From a virus, in IMG/VR virus record IMGVR_UViG_3300046512_000208, positions 1-34,615 of that record: a DNA stretch of 34,615 nucleotides. One strand, 5' to 3'. Below the pieces are notes generated by a model. The model saw only the letters and a list, made by a program, of their open reading frames with translations, made no database searches and was not told the DNA's origin. Position numbers and translations under genes: made by a program. Of the stretch, positions 8,911 through 15,087 are shown piece by piece (position 1 is the stretch's first letter; each line of letters starts with the position of its first letter).

Positions 8911-9368
8911 GCGGCTCTCTGCTGACTCCAGACACCTACGGCGTCGAACACCCGAGCGGCTTGCTCTTCAGTCAGCGATATCTCTGCGGGAATGGCGATC
9001 CAGCCCGAGGCGATCCGGTGGTTTGGATTGCTTTCAGTGACGAGGTCTTTGTAGGTTTCTTCGATCACGTCTTCGAGGTGCGCCGCGAGGTAATTGCCTT
9101 GGGGCGCAACCTCAACCGACTTGGTGTAGCGGTGCCCGCGCTGATCGCGGCACTGGACGCTGAGATAGATCGTCCAGCGATGAGCAAAGTCGCAGACTGC
9201 GTCCGCGAGGCGCTGGCCGGGCGGGATGCTCTTGCAGCTTTTCCAGTTGATCATGCCCTGGCGGCCGCATGGGTCGATGTTCACCACTGCGACGTGGTTG
9301 GTGCTGAGCAGTGCCCTGCATGATCGCTCGACCCGGGCACGCATGTTGTTGGGCTTGCGCCTGCTCAT
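8907..9368 (-). CDS. Conserved phage hypothetical protein (153 aa)
   Basis: This protein of 153 residues begins MSRRKPNNMRARVERSCRALL. It has a central beta-rich region (HVAVVNIDPCGRQGMINW; RWTIYLSVQCRDQRGHRY) and an alpha-helical end with LTEEQAARVFDAVGVW. It is of a kind common in Pseudomonas phage early regions, next to the annealing-protein genes. The start overlaps the upstream stop (ATGA) and lacks a strong ribosome site, so translation is probably coupled. Function unknown. Confidence 0.65.
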   Translation of the reverse strand: MSRRKPNNMRARVERSCRALLSTNHVAVVNIDPCGRQGMINWKSCKSIPPGQRLADAVCDFAHRWTIYLSVQCRDQRGHRYTKSVEVAPQGNYLAAHLEDVIEETYKDLVTESNPNHRIASGWIAIPAEISLTEEQAARVFDAVGVWSQQRAA

Positions 9369-9607
9369 AGTGAGTCCGTCATTTTGCGTAGCGCCTGGCG
9401 CTCGGTCCGACTCGGAGAGATGCGTCGGCGCTTGAGAGTTGTCTCAGGGTCTATTTTCTGTGAGCGGGGAGGTGGCAGCGGATTGCGTGGCGGGCTTTTC
9501 AATTGGGCGATCTGCCCGCCGGCTGCCAGGTACTGGGCGACCCGGTCGTTGATTGATTCGGCGCTCTGTCGTTGCTGCTCAATGAGGTTGAGGTGGTTGC
9601 TGATCAT
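9365..9607 (-). CDS. Small early phage protein (80 aa)
   Basis: This 80-residue protein begins MISNHLNLIEQQRQSAESINDR. A helical N-terminal half precedes a proline- and arginine-rich tail (PPRNPLPPP, KRRRISPSRTERQ). The start was chosen because GAGGA sits 5-6 bases upstream, right after the Gp157 stop. The upstream in-frame extension lies over the Gp157 gene and is rejected. Role unknown; its position suggests an accessory to recombination. Confidence 0.6.
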   Translation of the reverse strand: MISNHLNLIEQQRQSAESINDRVAQYLAAGGQIAQLKSPPRNPLPPPRSQKIDPETTLKRRRISPSRTERQALRKMTDSL

Positions 9608-9614
9608 GATGTCC

Positions 9615-10178
9615 TCACTTAATGCGGATGGAACTTTCGCCGCGCTCCAAGTGAGCCCAGACCGGTTCAGGGAGCAGTTCGTGTTCGGCGTCTTCGCCCG
9701 CTTCCATGCGCTTGCGCACCGCTTCGTTGTAATCACGGATTTCTTTCAGCTTCGCCGCAATCGACTTCTTGTCTGGCGCGAACACGGTCTTTGTTTCGAT
9801 GAAGTCATCCGGAATCTCGTCTTCCTTGTCGACGATGACCTTTTCCGGTGCCAGCGCCAGGGTGATGGTGAAGAGGGGGCGCTTGATCGACTTGATGTCG
9901 GCGGCCTCCATGTTGCGGCGCAGGTAGTCGCTGATCTGGCTGACGCTATTCTTCTTCACTCGCTTCAACTCGTTGAGCCGATCGACTTCTTTGTCGATGG
10001 CGTCGATATCGCTTTCGATGTTGCGGCGCAGCATGACTATGTTGTCAGCCTTGACCCCGAACTCCCCCTGGATAGCATCCATGGTGTCTTGCAGGGCCTC
10101 TTTCAGACCCTCGTCGTCGGTGTCGGCCATCGCCTGAAGTTCGGCCATCTGACCGGTGAGTTTGTAGAGCTGGGTCAT
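9615..10178 (-). CDS. Gp157-family phage protein
   Basis: This 187-residue protein matches the siphovirus Gp157 family (PF05565): it starts MTQLYKLTGQMAELQAMAD, has a long central coiled-coil segment (about 40-95: RRNIESDIDAIDKEVDRLNELK then SQISDYLRRNME), and a strand region LFTITLALAPEKVIV followed by IPDDFIETK. Members occur beside phage single-strand annealing proteins. They have also been linked to phage resistance in Streptococcus thermophilus. It overlaps the upstream annealing-protein gene by four bases (ATGA), supporting a joint role in recombination. Confidence 0.85.
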   Translation of the reverse strand: MTQLYKLTGQMAELQAMADTDDEGLKEALQDTMDAIQGEFGVKADNIVMLRRNIESDIDAIDKEVDRLNELKRVKKNSVSQISDYLRRNMEAADIKSIKRPLFTITLALAPEKVIVDKEDEIPDDFIETKTVFAPDKKSIAAKLKEIRDYNEAVRKRMEAGEDAEHELLPEPVWAHLERGESSIRIK

Positions 10179-10912
10179 GCTGCGTTCTCCCTTTCAGAGG
10201 CTTCCGTAATGCGCTTCCACTCCAGTGAAATGCGCTCGGCCCCCTTGGTGTCTTTTCGAATGGTCAGTTTGCGTACCGCGACGTCGTGGATCTTCTTCAG
10301 CTCCTGAGCAGACTGGGCGCCGGCCATGGTGTCGATAACCGACTTGATGTAGTCCAGTCGCTCTTGTTTCTGACGGTCTTCCTCCGCGACCCGGTCTTCG
10401 GCCTTGTTTAGCGCCACCTCATCCCGCACCGTCTCGACATAAGCAGCATCGTCGAACAGGCCCATGTGGATGTCCGCGGCGAACCCGAGAGGTTGCAGGC
10501 ATTTGCCGATTGCATCCGTGAGCGACTTTTTTGCCGCCTCCCAGTCAGTAATGATCTTTCCCTGCTGGAGCAGTACGAACGGCGTGTGCCCGTAGTGCTG
10601 GACCGTGCATTTCTGTCCGCCTTTACCTAGGTACCAAAGCTCGATCTTCAGCGTGTGAAGTTTTGCGTTGATGCGCGGTGCTTCCGGCCATTCTTTCGTC
10701 GGTGCCTGGAGAGGCCCGCCCTCGTCGAACCGATCTTCAAGTACAGTCCAGCCCCAGCCTTCACCGCATGGCCCGAACACTTCGGTCGCCTTGCGCATGA
10801 GGTAGGTGGGCTTGATGGCTGTGCCCTTGAAGCCGCCCATGCCGGTAAAGTTTTTCGTTGCACTGGGGTCAGTGGTGTCGACCTGGTCCCAGATTCTGGT
10901 GTTGTCAGACAT
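10175..10912 (-). CDS. Rad52-like single-strand annealing protein
   Basis: This 245-residue protein probably anneals complementary single strands in phage recombination. The key stretch MRKATEVFGPCGEGWGWTV (about 39-57) resembles the Rad52-superfamily motif in which a helix with NEVFG is followed by GW and a strand. The next strands include RINAKLHTLKIELWYLG and VQHYGHTPFVL. Residues 125-150 contain DWEAAKKSLTDAIGKCLQPLGFAADIH, the conserved helix in which a late segment of the domain packs. The C-terminal third is charged and helical, as in other annealing proteins. The neighbouring Gp157 gene agrees with this. Assignment to a specific subfamily (Sak or Sak3) is not possible by eye. Confidence 0.6.
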   Translation of the reverse strand: MSDNTRIWDQVDTTDPSATKNFTGMGGFKGTAIKPTYLMRKATEVFGPCGEGWGWTVLEDRFDEGGPLQAPTKEWPEAPRINAKLHTLKIELWYLGKGGQKCTVQHYGHTPFVLLQQGKIITDWEAAKKSLTDAIGKCLQPLGFAADIHMGLFDDAAYVETVRDEVALNKAEDRVAEEDRQKQERLDYIKSVIDTMAGAQSAQELKKIHDVAVRKLTIRKDTKGAERISLEWKRITEASERENAA

Positions 10913-10955
10913 GGGGGATTCCTTCCGCCGTGCAGGCGGCGTGTTGAAGTTCGAG

Positions 10956-11072
10956 TTATTGAGTGATGCGATCGGCGAGGGCGCTGAGCAGCATCAGGAA
11001 GGTGAAGAGGGCGAGGACCGGCAATGATCCGCGCCAGATGAGCGCGCGGCGGGCGCGCTGGTGGTTGGTCAT
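10956..11072 (-). CDS. Small one-pass membrane protein (38 aa)
   Basis: A very short frame: basic N terminus (MTNHQRARRALIWRG), one membrane span (about 16-32, LPVLALFTFLMLLSAL) and a short polar end. Its ATG overlaps the stop of the upstream gene as ATGA, as for its neighbours. The positive-inside pattern and coupling support a real product. Function unknown. Confidence 0.55.
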   Translation of the reverse strand: MTNHQRARRALIWRGSLPVLALFTFLMLLSALADRITQ

Positions 11073-11263
11073 GGCCGAACCCTCACGGCGATGCGGCGGC
11101 CCTTCATTGTCGGTGCCAGGCGCTGCGGCAAGTTGGCTACTAGCTCGTCACGTTGTCGTCCGATCACCTCGTTGAAGGGAAGGCCAAAGCCAAGCACGGC
11201 GATCTTGCGCTCGATGTCGTCGAGCTGTTCATCGATCAACGTTTTTACCGGAGGCGTACTCAT
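11069..11263 (-). CDS. Small phage protein (64 aa)
   Basis: This 64-residue protein begins MSTPPVKTLIDEQLDDIERK. It is a helical protein with a basic end (MKGRRIAVRVRP). The start was chosen because it forms ATGA with the upstream stop and follows a purine-rich site (GGAGG lies within the coupling region on the opposite reading). It belongs to the coupled series 11846 to 10956. No family recognised. Confidence 0.55.
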   Translation of the reverse strand: MSTPPVKTLIDEQLDDIERKIAVLGFGLPFNEVIGRQRDELVANLPQRLAPTMKGRRIAVRVRP

Positions 11264-11451
11264 GCGAGCTCCTTGCGCTGTCTGCAATGCTTCAGCAGGC
11301 GCTGGCAGTAGTGGCTGAATTCTTCGAGGGTGATCAACTGGTCCGTCATTAGGTTCGTGATGATCTGCTGAACCAGAATGCTGTTGCCGGGCGGATTGTC
11401 TGGATGCGCAAGGCTATCCAGTGCTTCGTCGATGAGGATGTACGGGCTCAT
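11260..11451 (-). CDS. Small phage protein (63 aa)
   Basis: This acidic, helical 63-residue protein begins MSPYILIDEALDSLAHPDN and ends HYCQRLLKHCRQRKELA. Its start codon shares one base with the stop of the preceding gene (TGATG) and its stop overlaps the next start (ATGA), so it is fully embedded in a coupled operon. Family and function unknown. Confidence 0.55.
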   Translation of the reverse strand: MSPYILIDEALDSLAHPDNPPGNSILVQQIITNLMTDQLITLEEFSHYCQRLLKHCRQRKELA

Positions 11452-11846
11452 CAGTCGAAATCCTCCCGGGCTTGTTCCACGGCCAGATCAAACCAAGGCT
11501 CGACCAACTCCAAGGCGATGTCCTGAAGGTCGTGTGGGCCGAGCAGCTTTTCCGCGAATCCTCTGACGTTGCCGCCCTTGATTGCGGCGACGACCAGTTG
11601 GGCAAAGAGGTCTTCATCGTCCTCGCCGTCGATCTGGTGCTGATTCAGCTGCGCCTGAATCTTGCCGAGAAACTCCGCGTACCCGATGACCTTCGTCTGC
11701 CGGCGAGTGCGAATCACAACGTCACAGCCCAGCACCAGTTGCTCTGCGGCGTTGTAGGACCAATTGTCTGCGGCCTCATCACGCGCTGAGGTGTCGCAAG
11801 GGGTCATGTGGTCCCAGCGGGACTGTGCTGCTGCGAGTGCGTTCAT
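11451..11846 (-). CDS. Early phage hypothetical protein (131 aa)
   Basis: This acidic 131-residue protein begins MNALAAAQSRWDHMTPCDTS. It is mostly helical, with QLVLGCDVVIRTRRQTKVIGYAEFLGKIQAQL in the middle and a DE-rich loop (DGEDDEDLFAQLV). The start follows a near-perfect ribosome site (GGAGG, 5 spacer bases), making it the lead gene of the coupled series ending at 8481. A longer in-frame reading to 11939 is not supported. Function unknown. Confidence 0.65.
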   Translation of the reverse strand: MNALAAAQSRWDHMTPCDTSARDEAADNWSYNAAEQLVLGCDVVIRTRRQTKVIGYAEFLGKIQAQLNQHQIDGEDDEDLFAQLVVAAIKGGNVRGFAEKLLGPHDLQDIALELVEPWFDLAVEQAREDFD

Positions 11847-12071
11847 GGTCGCCTCCAAGAGTGGCGGGTGTTGATTCAACAAAACTCGGCTGCACTCATC
11901 CATTCCGCTGGTTGCCGTTGGGCGCGGAGGGGAGTGCATGCGGGTGGTGTCGGAGTAGGGGGGACTGCTAATTCAACGATGGTTTTGGCTTATGGGTTTG
12001 ATGTAATTCACCAGTGAATCATTGAACCGGCTCACGGTCTTATCGCCGACTTTAGCTTTTAGGACGTTCAA

Positions 12072-12308
12072 ATGAGGCGTGCAGTAATAATGTTCATGGC
12101 CATTTCAGGCTCTCTCCTGCTGGGAGGTTGCGGGCCTCACTGGCACGACGGAGATAGGTACGGTCGTGATCGGGGTTATGATCATGGTCGTGGGTACGAC
12201 AGAGGGTATGACGATGATCGAGATCACTACCGCAGACATGATCGTCGCTACGATGATCATGGGTATGAGCGCAATCGCGATCGTGATCATGACGATAGAG
12301 ACGACTAA
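12072..12308 (+). CDS. Low-complexity Asp/Arg/His/Tyr-rich lipoprotein
   Basis: This 78-residue precursor has a lipoprotein signal peptide: basic start MRRAV, hydrophobic core, lipobox LLGG then Cys20. After Cys20 the mature part is almost entirely D, R, H, Y and G in short repeats (for example DRGYDHGRGYDRGYDDDRDHY). Such peptides are disordered and may bind metals or act at the cell surface; neither is shown. It runs opposite to the early leftward operon and separates the PL7 gene from the 11846 series, so it is likely a moron expressed from its own promoter. An 8-base hairpin lies downstream at 12356-12384. Confidence 0.65.
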   Translation: MRRAVIMFMAISGSLLLGGCGPHWHDGDRYGRDRGYDHGRGYDRGYDDDRDHYRRHDRRYDDHGYERNRDRDHDDRDD

Positions 12309-12829
12309 TTCGCTCTGATCCCACTACCTCTCCACCAAGTCTAATTTGTGAAAACCCCAGGCCCGCAACTGGCGACGGCCTGGGTGTGCAGCATCAGCAA
12401 TGTGCGATGTGTCTTCGATTGGGCCTACCGGTCCCCGGTTGATGCGCGGTCACATCCTCGGCCCTGCTTTCCGCTGCCTGCCAGGGTGTTGGGCGCAGCC
12501 TTCAGGCTTACTGCGCCACGCGGGCGGGTCGTTCATCTACTCCATGGCGCAGGCTCCTATTGCTCGCTCACTGGGCAGGCAGTGGCCACCTATTGAATTG
12601 GCAATGCAGGGGGCCGCGTTGCGCGGTGCAGAATCGTCCGCATTGGAGATCGCTCGAATCTGGCTGGCGAGTAAACCGTCTTCGCCGCGACAAACTCCGC
12701 TCTGGCTCGGGTAAAGGTGGCCACCCAGCTATCTCGGGGCAGTCAGCCGAGCGATCTCCGATGCGGCCTGGTGCTGGGGAGTACCAGGTGATCGGGCAAT
12801 TATCGTCAGGCTGACGTGAATGAGCGTTC
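12309..12829. other. Long intergenic region with inverted repeats
   Basis: About 520 bases without a convincing gene. An 8-base stem CCCAGGCC/GGCCTGGG (12356-12384, no T-run) follows the lipoprotein gene. Further on, GTGGCCACC (12582-12590) pairs with GGTGGCCAC (12716-12724), and an 18-base repeat nearly pairs (12639-12656 with 12748-12765). A plus-strand frame of 104 codons (12400-12714) spans part of it, but it lacks a ribosome site and has an uneven composition. A structured leader within the pL transcript, or a regulatory RNA, is possible. Confidence 0.45.
12639..12765. repeat. 18-base inverted repeat with 91-base spacer
   Basis: CGCATTGGAGATCGCTCG at 12639-12656 is the reverse complement, with one mismatch, of the bases at 12748-12765. 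A second, 9-base pair (12582-12590 with 12716-12724) lies partly interleaved with it. In RNA these arms could form alternative structures. No transposase or gene edge explains them. Confidence 0.6.
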
Positions 12830-13504
12830 TCAGCCGTGGGTTATAGATAGGTCGCTGATGACGCAGACCGATCCGTCATCCGGGTCGGTGGTGTCGGAAT
12901 AATCAATCTGGTTGTACACGCCGCCATGGAAGGCGAGAGTTTTCGTGTCCCAGGTACTGTCGAGACGCATAATTGCGGAAGTGGATTTGACGCCGTTGCA
13001 GCTCGCCGACACGGAAACGGCACCGCTTGAATTCGCGTGGATGTTGATTTTGAAAAGTGCACCCAGCGGCACGTTTTCCAGCACCGTCGAGTTGACTGGG
13101 TCGTCTTGCAGGTAGCTCGACCTGAATCCCATGGTGATTTTGCCTTTGTTCCAAAACACCTTCACCGGGGGGCGCTCGGAACCCTGCACATGAATCTGGC
13201 TGATCACCACTTTCTGCAGCGAGTTGACTTTCATCAGTCGCATTTCTTGCCGGTTCCAGTGATCCGCGGCGCTGGAGAACGGCCAGTAACCGGGCTCCTT
13301 CCACTCGCAGCGCGTGCGCTTTGTGCTCTTGCTGGAAGCACCGAGGGTTGGTGCCGTCATCTGCAGAGAGCCGTCGGGAAGCATTGAGACGATGTCAGGG
13401 CATTCAAGCAGCGCCCGCCAGCCGATCAACTCAAGCGCAATCGGGTTGGTCTCGGAAATTGGAAGGGGAGTCGCGATGGTGAAGTTGCTGATGTCCACAG
13501 TCAT
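12830..13504 (-). CDS. Polysaccharide lyase family 7 (alginate lyase), signal-less
   Basis: This 224-residue enzyme probably cleaves alginate by beta-elimination. The PL7 jelly-roll motifs appear in order: RTRCEWKE at 63-70 in place of RTELR, QIH at 103-105 with catalytic His105, and GGVYNQIDY at 194-202 with catalytic Tyr197. Length is that of a single PL7 domain. There is no signal peptide, so release would need lysis or another route. The start MTVDISNF follows GAGGTAAAG; the frame stays open 168 bases upstream with no better start. It is the first gene downstream of pL, where lambda has N. Two roles are possible: degrading host alginate at lysis, or a chromosomal enzyme carried as cargo. 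Confidence 0.85.
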   Translation of the reverse strand: MTVDISNFTIATPLPISETNPIALELIGWRALLECPDIVSMLPDGSLQMTAPTLGASSKSTKRTRCEWKEPGYWPFSSAADHWNRQEMRLMKVNSLQKVVISQIHVQGSERPPVKVFWNKGKITMGFRSSYLQDDPVNSTVLENVPLGALFKINIHANSSGAVSVSASCNGVKSTSAIMRLDSTWDTKTLAFHGGVYNQIDYSDTTDPDDGSVCVISDLSITHG

Positions 13505-13858
13505 GGTCTTTACCTCATCCCATTTATGTTGCCTGGTTGATTTCCCGTCTAGCCCTGTCGCCAAGGCCAGCCAGTGAAATCTGTTGTCCGCCCCATGCGC
13601 GGCGCCGCGGTTTCCCCACCTGGCCGGCGTCACACATTTCGTGTTCGGTGTTCTTCGCCGGCTGGCTTGCATGGTTTGGCGTTCTCCCTTGTAGGGAGCC
13701 CGGCCAGTTCCAGAGCTGGCATGGAGATCGAAATTTGTGTTTCGCGCTGTACCCGTTGCCGGGGATCGATCCGCGAAGATTCCTGACTGTTAAAGAGCGG
13801 TCAGGCCCTTTGAGGCCCTTCGCTGTCGGTCCCGATGTGGGGACTGGGTTGCGATGGA
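13505..13858 (-). promoter_or_regulatory. pL leader region (transcribed, apparently non-coding)
   Basis: About 350 bases lie between the predicted pL start and the alginate-lyase gene. The minus strand here contains the boxA/hairpin element described separately, plus GC-rich segments able to fold. Frames exist on both strands (plus 13537-13962; minus extension to 13672 in frame with the lyase) but none has a good ribosome site. The long structured leader fits an antitermination region. Confidence 0.45.
13752..13799 (-). promoter_or_regulatory. nut-like site: boxA and GNRA-loop hairpin
   Basis: On the minus strand, about 60 bases after the predicted pL start, CGCTCTTTAACA (13799-13788) matches the boxA consensus bound by NusB/S10. 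About 24 bases further, CCCG-GCAA-CGGG (13763-13752) is a 4-base-pair stem with a GNRA tetraloop, comparable to boxB. This is what a lambda-type antitermination site looks like, though boxA-boxB spacing is larger than in lambda. No N-like protein was identified. Confidence 0.55.
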
Positions 13859-13861
13859 GTG

Positions 13862-13890
13862 AAATTAACCGCCGGTTTATACCTAGTCAA
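13862..13890 (-). promoter_or_regulatory. Leftward early promoter pL
   Basis: On the minus strand TTGACT (13890-13885) and TAATTT (13867-13862) are separated by exactly 17 bases. The operator 13865-13879 covers the spacer and -10 box. The same layout occurs at the rightward promoter (TTGCTA, 17 bases, TAATAT), and the surrounding bases are similar. This promoter would drive the alginate lyase and probably the whole leftward arm, under CI repression. Confidence 0.7.
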
Positions 13891-13903
13891 TACCGCCGGT
13901 TAA
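13865..13903. promoter_or_regulatory. Left operator: two repressor-binding palindromes
   Basis: TTAACC-GCC-GGTTTA (13865-13879) and AATACC-GCC-GGTTAA (13889-13903) share the palindrome of the three sites between cI and cro, and their centres are 24 bases apart like those sites. They lie on the leftward promoter, so they act as OL. The 5.2 kb distance to OR would allow repression by looping, as shown for lambda CI; looping here is inference. Confidence 0.75.
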
Positions 13904-13938
13904 TTTATTTTCCGTCCGGGTCGAGTATGCTTGGTATT

Positions 13939-13958
13939 TACTGGATGGATATACAGCG
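13939..13958 (+). promoter_or_regulatory. Possible LexA box before the DUF1654 gene
   Basis: TACTG, ten bases GATGGATATA, then CAGCG fit the LexA core CTG-N10-CAG. It lies 14 bases before the DUF1654 start codon, close enough to block a promoter. One half-site is imperfect (CTGG rather than CTGT), so it may be a weak site. No other LexA-like box was seen in the window. Confidence 0.4.
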
Positions 13959-13971
13959 TTAGGGGGTGGGA

Positions 13972-14289
13972 ATGGCAAAGGCGAAGAAGCAGGAAAAACC
14001 AGTAGAGCGGCAAGAAATCAGCGGGATGGAGCGCCTAGGCCTGCGCGTCTCATCAATGATCAATCACCCGGTTGCGCAGATTCAACGCTGGGTAACGATC
14101 CACCGCCTGGACACGGATGGCGATCGGGAGTGGGAAGAGGTGATGGGGTTGTTGTCCGAGACGGACGGCATAGACATGACGTTCAACGACGATGAGTCGG
14201 TGACTCTGAGGTGGGAGGCGAGTGTGGATCAAGACCGCGTAATGGAGGTCGACAGCATGGAGGAGGTGGAGGAGGTCGCGCCTTTCTGA
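13972..14289 (+). CDS. DUF1654-family protein
   Basis: This 105-residue protein matches DUF1654 (PF07867), a small family nearly confined to Pseudomonas and its phages: a basic start (MAKAKKQEKP), then GLRVSSMINHPVAQIQRWVTIHRLDTDGDREWEEVMGLL-type sequence (about 25-66) and a strand pair with DGIDMTFNDDESVTLRW. The acidic tail EVEEVAPF is poorly conserved. The start follows AGGGGG with 5 spacer bases. It is divergent from pL and stands beside the left operator, with a possible LexA box, so it may respond to DNA damage or be repressed by CI. Biochemical role is unknown. Confidence 0.8.
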   Translation: MAKAKKQEKPVERQEISGMERLGLRVSSMINHPVAQIQRWVTIHRLDTDGDREWEEVMGLLSETDGIDMTFNDDESVTLRWEASVDQDRVMEVDSMEEVEEVAPF

Positions 14290-14299
14290 ACGGCGAATA

Positions 14300-14318
14300 A
14301 GCCCGCGCTTGGCGGGCT
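14300..14318 (+). terminator. Hairpin after the DUF1654 gene
   Basis: AGCCCGC (14300-14306) pairs with GCGGGCT (14312-14318) with a 5-base loop, 11 bases after the stop. The downstream bases are not T-rich on either strand. It lies between convergent genes and may stop transcription both ways. Confidence 0.5.
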
Positions 14319-14331
14319 AAGTCGGGATAGG

Positions 14332-14835
14332 TTAGTTGGAGAATTTCACCTCGGTGGCGAGAGCGTCCTTGGCGGCTTCATACGCCGCCTTGGCCCGCTG
14401 ATCCGCGGAATGATACGGACTCATAGTTGTGAGATAGGTGGACCATTTCGCATAGAGGTCCTTACTTAGCTCCGCCTGTTTTGCTGGGACCTTGGCTGCC
14501 TTAAGGCGTGCAATAGCCTCATCACCTTGAGACCTGGAATGCTTGAAGCACTCTAAAAGTGAATTGCTGTACTCAGCAATCATCGCTTGATTCCCGTACC
14601 GCACGGCCGTTCCGCCCGTAGTTGCTTCCAGATCACACTGCCAAGCCGGCAGATCTAGTTGGCGTGAGAAATTAAGAGCAGCAGCCGAATTGGGGTCGTA
14701 CTTGAAATCAATGGGCTTGAAGGTATGAGGTGCCCGTGTAGATGCCGCCGCATTCGTCGGTTTTTGTTGCGGAGCCACACAGCCAGCCAAAGTAATTGCT
14801 GCAACCGTGAGCAGAGTGGTGGTTCTCAAACGCAT
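14332..14835 (-). CDS. Lipoprotein of unknown function
   Basis: This precursor of 167 residues begins MRLRTTTLLTVAAITLAGC; the lipobox LAGC ends at Cys19, so the mature protein is lipid-anchored to a membrane. The mature part is helical with two Cys (WQCDLEA and LLECFKHS) that may form a disulfide. The start follows GGGAGGG; a longer reading adds only 12 unsupported residues. It stands between the DUF1654 gene and the TA module in the immunity region, so it is likely expressed in the lysogen. Surface exclusion of other phages is possible but unproven. Confidence 0.7.
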   Translation of the reverse strand: MRLRTTTLLTVAAITLAGCVAPQQKPTNAAASTRAPHTFKPIDFKYDPNSAAALNFSRQLDLPAWQCDLEATTGGTAVRYGNQAMIAEYSNSLLECFKHSRSQGDEAIARLKAAKVPAKQAELSKDLYAKWSTYLTTMSPYHSADQRAKAAYEAAKDALATEVKFSN

Positions 14836-14899
14836 GGTATCCCTCCCGTAATTGAGCCCGAACTCTATCATTCATGGCTCACGGCCACCATTGGGCGGC

Positions 14900-15022
14900 T
14901 CAGTCTTCGGGATCTTCCCCCTCTTCAGGCTCACACCTGGCAATCAGCTCGACGATAGCTTCAGCTACGAAGTCCGCATTTCCGGTGATCACGGCCAAGT
15001 GGTCTTCAATACGATCGGACAC
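14900..15022 (-). CDS. Possible small acidic protein (40 aa, GTG start)
   Basis: Read from GTG, the product starts MSDRIEDHLAVITGN and continues DFVAEAIVELIARCEPEEGEDPED, a well-formed amphipathic helix with an acidic end. The codon pattern looks genuine, but no ribosome site precedes the GTG. It could also be the tail of a broken gene. The surrounding 250 bases hold nothing else convincing. Confidence 0.4.
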   Translation of the reverse strand: MSDRIEDHLAVITGNADFVAEAIVELIARCEPEEGEDPED

Positions 15023-15087
15023 TTTCGTAGAGCTGCGCTGATCGATCCAAATACGATCTCTTCAACGGCACAACCCAGAGCCATGCG

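Noticed and set aside
9384-10307. Plus-strand frame of 307 codons
   Set aside because: Antisense to the Gp157 and annealing-protein genes, which have family matches and coupled starts.
12094-12324. His/Asp-rich minus-strand frames opposite the lipoprotein
   Set aside because: The repetitive codons of the lipoprotein gene stay open on both strands; only the plus frame has a signal peptide and lipobox.
12400-12714. Plus-strand frame of 104 codons in the long gap
   Set aside because: No ribosome site and the frame covers inverted repeats. Kept only as a possibility within the intergenic entry.
13505-13672. Extended N terminus of the alginate lyase (280 aa) or an N-like protein within it
   Set aside because: The extension begins with an Arg-rich run (MQASRRRTPN) that recalls antiterminator N, but it is in frame with the lyase, lacks a stop of its own and has a poorer ribosome site than the lyase start.
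13537-13962. Plus-strand frame of 141 codons over the pL leader
   Set aside because: It runs through the left operator and pL, has no ribosome site, and its composition is uneven. The region is better explained as a leader and control region.
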